The notes under the pieces are model-generated. The model worked only from the letters and a program-made list of their open reading frames with translations. It searched no databases and had not been told where the DNA came from. Below, one piece after another: positions 6,069 to 14,692 of a stretch of 26,603 nucleotides of DNA. Made by a program: the position numbers and the translations under genes. Origin of the DNA: Hydrogenothermus sp964516095 (GTDB lineage: Bacteria > Aquificota > Aquificia > Aquificales > Hydrogenothermaceae); contig CAZEYS010000017.1 in NCBI GenBank assembly GCA_964516095.1, positions 1-26,603 on the forward strand, written 5' to 3'. Every line of letters begins with the position of its first letter. Within the stretch, counting starts at the first letter, position 1.

Positions 6069-6966
6069 CTATCAGTTTTTCTATTACCTGTGCTGGAATT
6101 GCACCAGATATTGCTACTCCATGTGGAAATATTAATGTTGGAGTTCCTCTAACGCCGATACTTTTAGCAAATTCTAAGTTCTCACTCAAGATTTCTTTAG
6201 CTTCTGAACAGGATTTATCTGCTAGTTCTTTAAACTTTTCAATGTTAGACTGGGATTTGAAAGCCTGTACAAGTTTTCTCTTTCTTGCTTCATTATTCTT
6301 TTCACATAAGATGGCTGTTGCTACAGGTTTTGCTTGTGAGTGGAAAGGAAGAGGGAAGAATATCATTTCAAATTTTACATCTTTTCTTTTGGCAAGAACT
6401 TTTTCTATCTCCTTGTGGAGTCTTGCACAGAAAGGACATTGTGGGTCAGTTATAACATACACTGTTATAGGAGCATTTGGATTACCGAATATTACTCTTC
6501 CTTTTTGTGGTAGCTTATCTAATGATACAACTTTGAGTCTAGATAAGAATTTTTCTCCAAAGGCTTTCTTTATCTTTTCAACTTTTTCTTTTCCTAATCT
6601 TTTTTCAAGTTCTGCTATTTTTTCTTTTAACGCTTGTTGATTTAATTTTGCTATTTTTTCTCTGGTCAGGCTTTTCTTCTCTTTTATGTCAATAATTTCT
6701 CCACTTATCAGATATCGCAAATTACAGTCAACATAAATTGGTAGTTTTCTACCATTTAACTCAACAACAACTTCATAAAGACCTTCAACTGGAGCTGTAG
6801 TAACAGAGACAATTTTTGCATTTCCTAAGATGGGAGCTAAAGCCTTTTTTACATCCTTAATTGATACCTCTGTATCACCCAGACATGAATCTTCTTCTGC
6901 TTTACTTTGCTGACTAAAGAGTACAAAAACAGCAAGCAGTATTATAAACACTCTAAGGGTTTTCAT
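6055..6966 (-). CDS. dsbC: Periplasmic thiol:disulfide isomerase, DsbC/DsbG-like
   Basis: A 303-residue exported thioredoxin-fold protein that would rearrange incorrect disulfides in the periplasm. A signal peptide (about 1-23, cleavage after SKA) precedes an N-terminal DsbC-type dimerisation region (about 24-95). A lysine/glutamate-rich helical linker (about 96-145), longer than in E. coli DsbC (mature about 216 residues), leads to the catalytic domain. That domain has C177-P-F-C180 and a cis-proline loop RGTPT (P276). CPFC replaces the CGYC of E. coli DsbC, so redox properties may differ. Extra cysteines are at 28, 81, 221 and 253. RBS GGAGG precedes the ATG. It is divergent from rpiB and upstream of the OppD-like ATPase. 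The neighbouring four-cysteine pilin is a possible client. Confidence 0.85.
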   Translation of the reverse strand: MKTLRVFIILLAVFVLFSQQSKAEEDSCLGDTEVSIKDVKKALAPILGNAKIVSVTTAPVEGLYEVVVELNGRKLPIYVDCNLRYLISGEIIDIKEKKSLTREKIAKLNQQALKEKIAELEKRLGKEKVEKIKKAFGEKFLSRLKVVSLDKLPQKGRVIFGNPNAPITVYVITDPQCPFCARLHKEIEKVLAKRKDVKFEMIFFPLPFHSQAKPVATAILCEKNNEARKRKLVQAFKSQSNIEKFKELADKSCSEAKEILSENLEFAKSIGVRGTPTLIFPHGVAISGAIPAQVIEKLIDVLK

Positions 6967-7005
6967 CTATGCCTCCCATAAAATATTTATGCCTATAGGT
7001 AATAT

Positions 7006-7013
7006 AGTATAAT
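7006..7013. promoter_or_regulatory. Overlapping divergent -10 elements of rpiB and dsbC
   Basis: AGTATAAT contains TATAAT on the plus strand (7008-7013, about 38 nt before the rpiB TTG) and TATACT on the minus strand (7006-7011, about 40 nt before the dsbC-like ATG). The -35 hexamers are weak on both strands. If both are used, the two promoters would exclude each other. Confidence 0.45.
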
Positions 7014-7051
7014 AATTTTCAATGAAAAAGTAGTGAAAAGGAGACTTAATT

Positions 7052-7510
7052 TTGAAAGTTGCTATTGGATGTGACCATGCTGGGTTTAAATTAAAAGAAG
7101 TTATAAAAAGTCACTTACAGGAAAAAGGATTTGAAGTCATAGATAAAGGTACCTATTCAGAAGAAAGAGTTGATTATCCAGTATACGGGGAGGCTGTAGC
7201 CAGAGCAGTTGCAAGTAAAGAAGCTGATAAAGGCATTGTTATATGCGGAACTGGTATTGGGATATCAATATCAGCAAATAAAGTTAAAGGAATAAGAGCT
7301 GCTTTATGCACCAATGAGTACATGGCAAAAATGGCAAGAAGGCACAACGATGCAAATATACTTGCCTTAGGTGGCAGAGTTTTAGGTCAAGACTTGGCAA
7401 TTAGCATAGTAGATGCATTTTTCAGTGAAGAATTTGAAGGTGGAAGACATGAAAAAAGAGTAAATTTAATAAAACAGATTGAAGAAAATTTTTGTAAGGA
7501 GGCTGGTTAA
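7052..7510 (+). CDS. rpiB: Ribose-5-phosphate isomerase B
   Basis: Interconverts ribose 5-phosphate and ribulose 5-phosphate in the pentose phosphate pathway. The 152 residues match RpiB/LacAB family length (E. coli 149). It begins KVAIGCDHAGFKLK with the D8-H9 phosphate/sugar contacts. The catalytic cysteine is C65 in VICGTGIGISISANK, followed by ARRHNDANILALGGR. The start is a TTG preceded by AAAGGAGA; no in-frame ATG would retain the conserved N-terminus. It heads the ten-gene plus-strand run. Its 3' end carries the AAGGAGG site for glyA, and the glyA start follows the stop with no gap. rpiB-glyA adjacency is common in bacteria. Confidence 0.96.
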   Translation: MKVAIGCDHAGFKLKEVIKSHLQEKGFEVIDKGTYSEERVDYPVYGEAVARAVASKEADKGIVICGTGIGISISANKVKGIRAALCTNEYMAKMARRHNDANILALGGRVLGQDLAISIVDAFFSEEFEGGRHEKRVNLIKQIEENFCKEAG

Positions 7511-8776
7511 TTGTTAGAACATTTAAAACAAGAAGACAGAGAAGTTTTTGAAGCAGTTTCTAAAGAATTTAAAAGACAACAAGAGCATCTTGAAATGATT
7601 GCTTCCGAAAACTATACCTCCTATGCAGTAATGGAAGCCCAAGGTTCGGTTTTAACCAATAAATATGCAGAAGGTCTGCCTCATAAAAGGTATTATGGTG
7701 GTTGTGAGTATGTTGATATCGTTGAAGACTTAGCAATTGAGAGGGTAAAGAAAATCTTTGGAGCTGAACATGCAAATGTTCAACCTCATTCAGGTTCACA
7801 GGCTAATCAAGCAGTTTACTTTTCTCAGTTAAAAGCAGGCGATACTATCATGGGTATGAGATTAGACCACGGTGGTCATTTAACCCATGGTGCAAAAGTT
7901 AATATATCTGGAATAGTTTTTAATTCTGTTCAATACGGTGTAAATCCAGAAACAGAACTTATCGATTACGATGAAGTTTACAGACTTGCTAAAGAGCATA
8001 AACCTAAAATGATAGTTGCTGGAGCATCTGCATATTCTCGAGTTATAGACTGGGCAAAGTTTAGAGAAATAGCAGATGAAGTTGGTGCACTTTTAATGGT
8101 AGATATGGCTCACTATGCTGGTTTGATTGCAGGAGGGGCATATCCTTCACCAGTTCCTTACTCAGACTTTGTAACGTCTACAACCCATAAAACACTAAGA
8201 GGACCAAGAGGTGGTTTCATACTATCTAAAGCACAATACGCTAAAGACATAGATAAATGGGTTTTCCCAAGACTTCAAGGTGGTCCTTTAATGCATGTGA
8301 TAGCTGCAAAGGCAGTGGCGTTTAAGCAAGCAATGAGTGACGAGTTTAAAGATTATGCTCATCAGACTGTGAAAAACGCAAAAGTACTTGCAGAAGAACT
8401 TAAAGCAGAAGGTTTAAGAATAGTTTCTGGAGATACTGATTCTCATATAGTCTTGGTTGACCTGAGACCTTTAAATGTAAAAGGAAACCAAGCTGAAGAT
8501 GCTCTTGGAAAGGCAAATATAACAGTAAACAAAAACGCAATTCCTTTTGATCCTGAAAAACCAATGGTAACTTCAGGTATTAGACTTGGAACTGCTGCTT
8601 TAACTACACGAGGAATGAAAGAAAATGACATGAGAAGAATTGCGAAAAATATAGTCAAAGTACTCAAGAATTTAGATAACGAAAAGGTTATTCAGGAAGT
8701 TAAAGAAGATGTTCTTTCTCTCTGTTCAACTTATCCACTTTATCCTGAATGGACAAAATATTATTTAGAAGGATAA
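7511..8776 (+). CDS. glyA: Serine hydroxymethyltransferase
   Basis: PLP enzyme converting serine and tetrahydrofolate to glycine and 5,10-methylene-THF, the main one-carbon source that also feeds MetE. The 421 residues match the family's usual length. Visible motifs: ASENYTS near the N-terminus, YYGGCEYVD, the D198-M-A-H201-YAGL active-site loop, and the PLP lysine K227 in TSTTHKTLRGPRGG. The TTG start sits directly after the rpiB stop with AAGGAGG about 7 nt upstream, so it is translationally linked to rpiB. The gene ends 2 nt before the nadK ATG. Confidence 0.98.
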   Translation: MLEHLKQEDREVFEAVSKEFKRQQEHLEMIASENYTSYAVMEAQGSVLTNKYAEGLPHKRYYGGCEYVDIVEDLAIERVKKIFGAEHANVQPHSGSQANQAVYFSQLKAGDTIMGMRLDHGGHLTHGAKVNISGIVFNSVQYGVNPETELIDYDEVYRLAKEHKPKMIVAGASAYSRVIDWAKFREIADEVGALLMVDMAHYAGLIAGGAYPSPVPYSDFVTSTTHKTLRGPRGGFILSKAQYAKDIDKWVFPRLQGGPLMHVIAAKAVAFKQAMSDEFKDYAHQTVKNAKVLAEELKAEGLRIVSGDTDSHIVLVDLRPLNVKGNQAEDALGKANITVNKNAIPFDPEKPMVTSGIRLGTAALTTRGMKENDMRRIAKNIVKVLKNLDNEKVIQEVKEDVLSLCSTYPLYPEWTKYYLEG

Positions 8777-8778
8777 AA

Positions 8779-9627
8779 ATGAAAGATAAACTTTTTCCAT
8801 TATTTAAAAAGGTTCATATTTTTACCAAAGCCAGTGATGAAGCAAGAAATTTTTCTAAAAGACTAAAAAACTGGCTTAACAGTTATGCTATAGAATCAGA
8901 GATATTTGAGAACCTTTCAGACCTTGAAAAAGAAGAAAATATGAAAAATGTAGATTTACTCCTTGTGGTTGGGGGAGATGGGTCTCTTCTTATTACTGCA
9001 AGAAGAGTTGCAAAATGGGGAATACCAATTCTTGGTATTAATCTTGGAAGACTTGGTTTTTTAACTGAAGTAAATGAAGACGAAGCTTTTGACGTGCTTG
9101 AAGTTATACTATCAAAACCTCTCTGTATTTCCAGAAGAATGATGTTAAGGGCTTCTTTATATAGAGATGGTAAAAAGATATTAGAGGCAGATGTACTAAA
9201 CGATGTTGTAGTTAATAAAGCAATACTTGCAAGAATAGTAGATGTCTCCGTATACGTTGGAGACAGATATATAACTACATACAATGGAGATGGTATTATA
9301 ATATCAACTCCAACAGGTTCTACTGGTTATGCACTTTCAGCTGGAGGACCTATTGTTTATCCAATGATGGAGAATTTTTTAGTTGTACCTATTTGCCCTC
9401 ATACATTGACAGATAGACCTTTAATGCTGCCTCCTTATGAACCAATAACTATAGAACTTGTAGCAAAAGAAAAAGATGCATGGCTTACTTTAGACGGTCA
9501 AGAAGGAACTCAGCTTTTTTATGGAGATAAAATTGTAGTAAAACAGTCTCCATACTATACCTATCTTGTAAGAACTCCAGATAAAAACTATTTTGATATT
9601 TTAAGAGAAAAGTTAAACTGGTCCTAA
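8779..9627 (+). CDS. nadK: NAD kinase (ATP/polyphosphate-dependent)
   Basis: Phosphorylates NAD to NADP in the cytoplasm. The family GGDG motif is at 65-68 (VVGGDGSLL), and the NAD-binding stretch NGDG...STPTGSTGYALSAGGP follows near residue 165. The chosen ATG gives 282 residues, near the family's usual 280-300. The frame stays open back to an ATG at 8749, but that start would overlap glyA by 28 nt and add ten residues with no family match. AAGG lies just before the chosen ATG. Its stop abuts the ispF start, so glyA-nadK-ispF are closely coupled. Confidence 0.96.
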   Translation: MKDKLFPLFKKVHIFTKASDEARNFSKRLKNWLNSYAIESEIFENLSDLEKEENMKNVDLLLVVGGDGSLLITARRVAKWGIPILGINLGRLGFLTEVNEDEAFDVLEVILSKPLCISRRMMLRASLYRDGKKILEADVLNDVVVNKAILARIVDVSVYVGDRYITTYNGDGIIISTPTGSTGYALSAGGPIVYPMMENFLVVPICPHTLTDRPLMLPPYEPITIELVAKEKDAWLTLDGQEGTQLFYGDKIVVKQSPYYTYLVRTPDKNYFDILREKLNWS

Positions 9628-10107
9628 ATGGATTACAGAGTTGGAATAGGTTTTGATTTACATAGATTAGACTATGGTAAAAAACTTGTAATCGGTGGAG
9701 TTGAGATTCCACATGATAAAGGTTGGGTAGCTCATTCTGATGGAGATGTTTTACTTCATGCTTTAACAGATGCACTGTTAGGGGCTGTTGGTAAAGGGGA
9801 TATAGGAGAGTTATTTCCTGATAAGAATCCAAAGTGGAAAGGTAAAAGTAGCGATTTTTTTGTAAGGCAGGCTACTAAAATAATCAAAGAAGAAGGATAT
9901 CAGGTAGTAAATATAGATGCTTTTATATTACTGGAAAAACCTAAAATCCTACCGTTTAGGGAAAAAATAATAAAAAACATACAAACCCTTACAGGTTGTA
10001 GTAATATATTTTTAAAAGGGAAAACGTTTGAAAAGCTTGGAGAAATCGGTCAGGAAAAAGCTGGAGCCTGTGAAGTAATAGTACTTTTAAAAAGGAGTCA
10101 TAAATGA
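9628..10107 (+). CDS. ispF: 2-C-methyl-D-erythritol 2,4-cyclodiphosphate synthase
   Basis: MEP-pathway enzyme that cyclises CDP-ME-2-phosphate with loss of CMP, on the route to isopentenyl diphosphate. The 159 residues equal E. coli IspF. The metal ligands are D10, H12 and H44 (GIGFDLH and DVLLHALTDALLGA). HSDGD and the C-terminal FLKGKTFEKLGEIGQEKAG region are typical; the usual T-T of the last motif reads K-T here. The ATG follows the nadK stop directly. The stop overlaps the next start as ATGA. Confidence 0.97.
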   Translation: MDYRVGIGFDLHRLDYGKKLVIGGVEIPHDKGWVAHSDGDVLLHALTDALLGAVGKGDIGELFPDKNPKWKGKSSDFFVRQATKIIKEEGYQVVNIDAFILLEKPKILPFREKIIKNIQTLTGCSNIFLKGKTFEKLGEIGQEKAGACEVIVLLKRSHK

Positions 10108-10328
10108 AAAAGATAAGTTTAAATACTACTATAGAAAAAGTTTTACAGGAATTTCCAGAAAGTAGAGACTTTTTTGAAAGTAAAAATATGTACTGCTGGA
10201 CCTGTAAAGGCAAAAAACATGAAACTATTCAGTATGCTGCCACTTATTATGGATTAGACCCTGAACAGTTCTTAACTGAGCTAAAGGAGTTTTTAAAGTC
10301 CAATAAAAAACTTAAAAAGGTCAAGTAA
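10104..10328 (+). CDS. Small DUF1858-like redox-disulfide protein (CxxC)
   Basis: 74 residues resembling the DUF1858 / 'hybrid cluster protein-associated redox disulfide' domain: an N-terminal TTIEKVLQEFPES segment, a central MYCWTCKGKKHETIQYAA segment with C31/C34, and a C-terminal GLDPEQFLTELKEFL helix. Members are small cytoplasmic proteins with a presumed redox or metal-binding CxxC; their biochemical role is not settled. RBS AAAGGAG precedes the ATG, which overlaps the ispF stop (ATGA). The following gene starts directly after its stop. No hybrid cluster protein is nearby. Family call is from pattern recognition. Confidence 0.75.
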   Translation: MKKISLNTTIEKVLQEFPESRDFFESKNMYCWTCKGKKHETIQYAATYYGLDPEQFLTELKEFLKSNKKLKKVK

Positions 10329-11885
10329 ATGAATATATTAGATAGGTTTTTAGAAGATGTAGAAAGAAAGTATAAAAGTGTTGATTTGTTAAACGATGAT
10401 GAGCTGAAGAAATTAGAAAGTGATATCCAGCAGTTCTACAAACAGCATTTTCAAAATTTAGAAAAAGAAAAAGTTAGAAACGTATTTTTTCATTATTCAA
10501 GAAGTATAAAGGAGCCTGAAAAGTTTAAGTTTTTAGAAAAAATAGTCCAGATTATCCAGATATTAAGACCGGAAGTTTATCCTATACCTGTTGTAGAATC
10601 GGTTGATGATGAAAGTTTTTTAATAACTATAAGTCATCCTATATTTGAGCTGATAGTCTTAAAAAAAGAGTTACTTCCTATTTATCCTCTTTCTGAACTT
10701 TACATTTTAGAAGATGAGCTTGTAGAAGAACTAACAGAAAAAATCTTTTTAGAAGATATAATCATAAAAAATGGTATTTACTACCAGTCAGGTGTAATAT
10801 TTAGAGCTATAGACTATATACTTAATAAAATCTTTTATTATCTTCCTGAAAAATCTTTTAATTACTTTATAAAGAAAAATAAGAACGACTTTGAAGTTAA
10901 TGATAATATATTAAGTAAGGCTTACAGTTACATTTTTACAACTCTAACAAAACAGATTTTAAACAAAGGCATAAATATAGACATAGATAAAGATTTTGAG
11001 AATATTATAGACAGCGTTATAAAAGATATCCCAGAGCTAAACTTTTTAATAAAGACAGCTCAGCTGGAAAATTTGTTAATCACAATGCCTGAAGAAGAGG
11101 AAGAAGAAATTTTCCAGATTGAAAAAGACAATGAAAATAGCATTTATAACCTGATATACTTTTTTGGAATAGATAATATAAATCTTTATCTACTTTCAAG
11201 GTATTTTGATTATGATTTAATCCTTAAAGATGTAAACTATCTTGTGGAGAAACTCAAGGAAAACGAAAATTTAAAAGAGGATTTAGAGATTTTTGTTTCA
11301 TCAGTTGTAGACCTTCCATATATTTCCAGAGAGTATAAAAATAAAGATCTGCTCTTTAATATTATTAAAAATACAGGATTTTCAGAAGAGTTTTTTGAAG
11401 AAATTGATTTAAATGCCAAATTCAGAACGTTTTCTTATCAAGATTTTTTAAACAGCTGGAAGGAAGATAAAGAGTATTACGTAGAAACCTATATACAAAA
11501 GGAATTATCAAGGTTATTTTTAAATAAAACTTCAAAAGAAGAAACTGCAAATAATATAAAAACTCTACTGGAAAACAGGAAAGATGATTTTATCCAGTAT
11601 GAAAAGCTGTCAGCAGTAAAATTTTTAATAGCTTTACTTGAAAATAATTTCAATAGTTTAGACGAAACACCTGAACTTACCGTCTTAAGACTTCTATATG
11701 AAGGTATACCTGAAGAAGAGTTAGAAAAACATTTTAGTGACAATATTTTGGAAGAAATTACTCTGGATGAGCTTTTAAAACAAGCCAATAATACTGCATT
11801 AAATGTGATTTCTTTTTATCCTTTTGAGGAAAAACTGTATAAAATTGCAGATATAAAGTTTAGTTATAAACTACCAGATGGATAA
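10329..11885 (+). CDS. Conserved-looking hypothetical protein, soluble and acidic
   Basis: 518 residues with no motif I recognise. It has no signal peptide and no membrane segment, and is rich in Glu, Lys, Asp, Ile and Leu with a predicted mainly helical character. An acidic cluster MPEEEEEE lies near residue 252. A patch IRPEVYPIPVV-like segment (about 75-90) and a phenylalanine/tyrosine-rich C-terminal third are the only other notable features. It starts immediately after the DUF1858-like gene and overlaps the next small membrane-protein gene by 8 nt, so it is very likely co-translated with both. Codon use resembles its neighbours, with no sign of recent transfer. It may be lineage-specific. 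Confidence 0.8.
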   Translation: MNILDRFLEDVERKYKSVDLLNDDELKKLESDIQQFYKQHFQNLEKEKVRNVFFHYSRSIKEPEKFKFLEKIVQIIQILRPEVYPIPVVESVDDESFLITISHPIFELIVLKKELLPIYPLSELYILEDELVEELTEKIFLEDIIIKNGIYYQSGVIFRAIDYILNKIFYYLPEKSFNYFIKKNKNDFEVNDNILSKAYSYIFTTLTKQILNKGINIDIDKDFENIIDSVIKDIPELNFLIKTAQLENLLITMPEEEEEEIFQIEKDNENSIYNLIYFFGIDNINLYLLSRYFDYDLILKDVNYLVEKLKENENLKEDLEIFVSSVVDLPYISREYKNKDLLFNIIKNTGFSEEFFEEIDLNAKFRTFSYQDFLNSWKEDKEYYVETYIQKELSRLFLNKTSKEETANNIKTLLENRKDDFIQYEKLSAVKFLIALLENNFNSLDETPELTVLRLLYEGIPEEELEKHFSDNILEEITLDELLKQANNTALNVISFYPFEEKLYKIADIKFSYKLPDG

Positions 11886-12246
11886 GAACACACGTATATT
11901 TATAGGAGAACTTGTGCAAGACTTGCCTTTATGGATTTCTTTGATAATGGGAACTTTCCCAAAATACCAGAACGAAAAGGTTTTTTTTCTGTCTTTAGCA
12001 GTTGGGATAATTGCATCCATTTATCTTTTGTATTTAATCAAAAAAGGAGATTACAACCCTGAAACTTTTTATGAAAACAAAATACCAGTATCTTTCTTCA
12101 TTTATACAATGTTATTAATGATAATATTAACTTATGCATCATGGATAAATAAACTATACATGGACAATATAGTTTGGGGGTATATTGTTGTAATTTTTAT
12201 ACTTGAACTTATATTTTCTGTAAATTCAAAGAAACAAACAGATTGA
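11878..12246 (+). CDS. Small membrane protein, unknown function
   Basis: 122 residues with about three hydrophobic segments (around 38-55, 72-90 and 98-114) and a short charged C-terminus (NSKKQTD). No family recognised. The ATG lies 8 nt inside the end of the 518-residue gene and lacks a clear Shine-Dalgarno, which suggests translational coupling and a functional link with that protein, perhaps as a membrane anchor (inference). The stop overlaps the recG start (TGATG). Confidence 0.75.
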   Translation: MDKNTRIFIGELVQDLPLWISLIMGTFPKYQNEKVFFLSLAVGIIASIYLLYLIKKGDYNPETFYENKIPVSFFIYTMLLMIILTYASWINKLYMDNIVWGYIVVIFILELIFSVNSKKQTD

Positions 12247-14657
12247 TGGGAAATTTAACAAAGGCAAAAGAGATACTTGAAAAAGTAATAAAATACGATA
12301 AAGAAATCCTTGATAAGGTTAAGTTAGCTGAAACATTAGATTTACTGCTGAATAATGAATCTTTGCCGTCAACTTTAAAAGAAGATATAAAAACGTTTGA
12401 TGGTCTGTCTGCTGCTAAAAAGAAGGCTTTTGCAAAGTATTTACTATCTATTATTGACAAACTAAAAAATTCTAAAAAAGAAGAAGAACCAGATAAAGAG
12501 ATTTTTAAAGAGGGTCTTTCAATAAATGATATAGAAAAAATCTCCGTGCAGAACCTAAAAATTCTAAAACCTGTTGAAAAGAGAGCTTTAAAAAAAGTTG
12601 GTGCAGACAATGTACGAAAAGCCCTTTTTTATTTCCCTGTCAGATATGAAGATAAAAGAATAAAAAGGATAAAAGATGTATCAGATGGTGAAACAGGTGT
12701 TTTTGAAGTTGTTGTAAAAGAAATAAAGAAAGTAAATAAAGGCAGAATCAAAGCTCAGGCTACATTACAAGACAGTACTGGAACACTGATAGCTAACTTT
12801 GTTCACGATAAACCTTTTTTATTTAATCTTTTTAGAAAAGGCAAGAAACTACTTATAAGTGGTAAAGTAAATGTTTTCAAAGGAGAAAAATCTATATTTC
12901 AACCAGAAGTTTATAACTTTGATGATAGCATAATCATAAATAGAATAGTACCTGTTTACTCCTTAAGGGGTGATTCCAGTATAAAGACAACATCTCAAAC
13001 TCAAAATCATTTAAGAAGGGCTATTTTTAAAATACTAAAAAGGTACTATAAACACCTAGATGAATATATGCCAGATTATATTCTGAATAAGTATAAACTA
13101 CCAGATTTAAACAGTGCTTTAAAAAATATCCACTTTCCACCAATAGATGAAAACATTGATATACTTAACGACTATGAAACACGATATCAAAAAAGATTTA
13201 TATTCGAGGAACTTTTTTTGTTAAACCTGGCACAGGAGTATAGAAAATATTTACTTAGACAGGAACAAGCTGATTCTATAAATGTAGAGAATAATTTTTT
13301 AGAAAATTTTGAAAAAAATCTACCCTTTAATCTTACAGACGCACAAAAAAAAGCAATACAGGACATTCTAAATGATATTCAAAAGACAGTACCTATGAAT
13401 AGAATGGTTCAGGGAGATGTTGGTAGTGGAAAAACTATGGTTGCAATTGCTGCCGCTTATGCTGCAGCGCTGAATAAAAAACAAACGGCAATTATGGCTC
13501 CAACAGAGATTTTAGCCCAGCAGCATTACAAAAACTTTAAAAATATATTAGAACCACTGGGAGTTAAAGTAGGACTTTTAACAGGTAGTATGTCTTCAAA
13601 AGAAAAAAAGCAGATGTTAAAAGACATAAAAGAAGGCTTGATAGATGTGGTAGTCGGAACTCATGCTCTTATACAGGAAAGTGTAGAATTTAAAAATTTG
13701 TCTTTAGTTATAGTGGATGAACAACACAGATTTGGAGTAGAACAGAGAAAAGCTTTAACAGAAAAATCCCATAAGTCTCCCCACGTACTTGTTATGACAG
13801 CAACCCCAATTCCAAGGACATTAACCATGACTTTATATGGAGATTTGGATTTATCCATAATAAATCAACTTCCAAAAGGTAGGAAACCAGTAAAAACTAT
13901 ACTTATCTATGACGATGAAAGAAAGAGTATGTATAAAAAGATAAGAGAAGAACTTGATAAAGGAAGGCAGGCATTTGTAGTTTATCCATTAATTGAAGAA
14001 ACTGAAAAGTCAGATTTAAAATCTGCTGAAGAAGGCTATAAACACTGGCAAGAAGCTTTTCCAGACAAAAAAGTAGTGATGCTTCATGGTAAAATGAAAC
14101 AGGAAGAAAAAGACAGAATAATGAAAATATTTAAAGAAGGGAAAGCAGACATTCTTGTGTCAACTACTGTTATTGAGGTTGGCGTAGACGTACCAAATGC
14201 ATCTGTAATGGTAATAGAAGAAGCTCATAGATTTGGTCTTACACAGATACATCAGCTTAGGGGTAGAATAGGAAGAGGACAATACGAAGGTTACTGTTTC
14301 TTAGTTGTTCCATCTTATCTAAGAAGGCCTATGGAAGATAAATCAAAAGAAAGTCAAAGATTAAAAACCCTTCACAGACTTAGAGTGCTTGTAAATACCT
14401 CCGATGGCTTTAAGATTGCAGAAGAAGATTTAAAAATAAGAGGAACCGGTGACCTTGTTGGTACAGCCCAGTCAGGAAAATTTCAATTTTCTATAGCAGA
14501 TTTAGACAGGCCAATAGATTTAAAAATACTCAAATACGCCAAAAAAGAAGCAAAAGAACTGATAGAAAGAGACCCACATCTGGTAAACTACCCCCAGTTA
14601 AGACAGCTTTTATTTGATAAATATGGCGATAAGTTTGAGCTTGCAACAGTTGCTTAA
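12246..14657 (+). CDS. recG: ATP-dependent DNA helicase RecG
   Basis: Superfamily 2 helicase that remodels stalled forks and branched DNA. With ATG at 12246 it has 803 residues. About 100 N-terminal residues precede the OB/wedge region, beyond the 693-residue E. coli protein; long forms are known in thermophiles such as Thermotoga. Motifs: Walker A GDVGSGKT (about 390-397), APTEILAQQH (Ia), DEQH at 491-494, MTATPIPRT (III), TTVIEVGVDVPNA (V) and QLRGRIGRG (VI), then the TRG-type hairpin region. The frame also allows a TTG one codon earlier; the ATG overlapping the previous stop is preferred. Confidence 0.97.
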   Translation: MGNLTKAKEILEKVIKYDKEILDKVKLAETLDLLLNNESLPSTLKEDIKTFDGLSAAKKKAFAKYLLSIIDKLKNSKKEEEPDKEIFKEGLSINDIEKISVQNLKILKPVEKRALKKVGADNVRKALFYFPVRYEDKRIKRIKDVSDGETGVFEVVVKEIKKVNKGRIKAQATLQDSTGTLIANFVHDKPFLFNLFRKGKKLLISGKVNVFKGEKSIFQPEVYNFDDSIIINRIVPVYSLRGDSSIKTTSQTQNHLRRAIFKILKRYYKHLDEYMPDYILNKYKLPDLNSALKNIHFPPIDENIDILNDYETRYQKRFIFEELFLLNLAQEYRKYLLRQEQADSINVENNFLENFEKNLPFNLTDAQKKAIQDILNDIQKTVPMNRMVQGDVGSGKTMVAIAAAYAAALNKKQTAIMAPTEILAQQHYKNFKNILEPLGVKVGLLTGSMSSKEKKQMLKDIKEGLIDVVVGTHALIQESVEFKNLSLVIVDEQHRFGVEQRKALTEKSHKSPHVLVMTATPIPRTLTMTLYGDLDLSIINQLPKGRKPVKTILIYDDERKSMYKKIREELDKGRQAFVVYPLIEETEKSDLKSAEEGYKHWQEAFPDKKVVMLHGKMKQEEKDRIMKIFKEGKADILVSTTVIEVGVDVPNASVMVIEEAHRFGLTQIHQLRGRIGRGQYEGYCFLVVPSYLRRPMEDKSKESQRLKTLHRLRVLVNTSDGFKIAEEDLKIRGTGDLVGTAQSGKFQFSIADLDRPIDLKILKYAKKEAKELIERDPHLVNYPQLRQLLFDKYGDKFELATVA

Positions 14658-14692
14658 AATGTTAAAATTTTATTAAAAACGAGGATGGAGTT

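Noticed and set aside
6059..6640. 193-codon plus-strand frame opposite the dsbC-like gene
   Set aside because: The minus-strand frame has a signal peptide, CPFC motif, cis-proline loop and RBS; the plus frame shows no family features.
8749..8778. Upstream ATG for nadK
   Set aside because: It would overlap glyA by 28 nt, adds ten residues without family match, and the ATG at 8779 has AAGG at good spacing.
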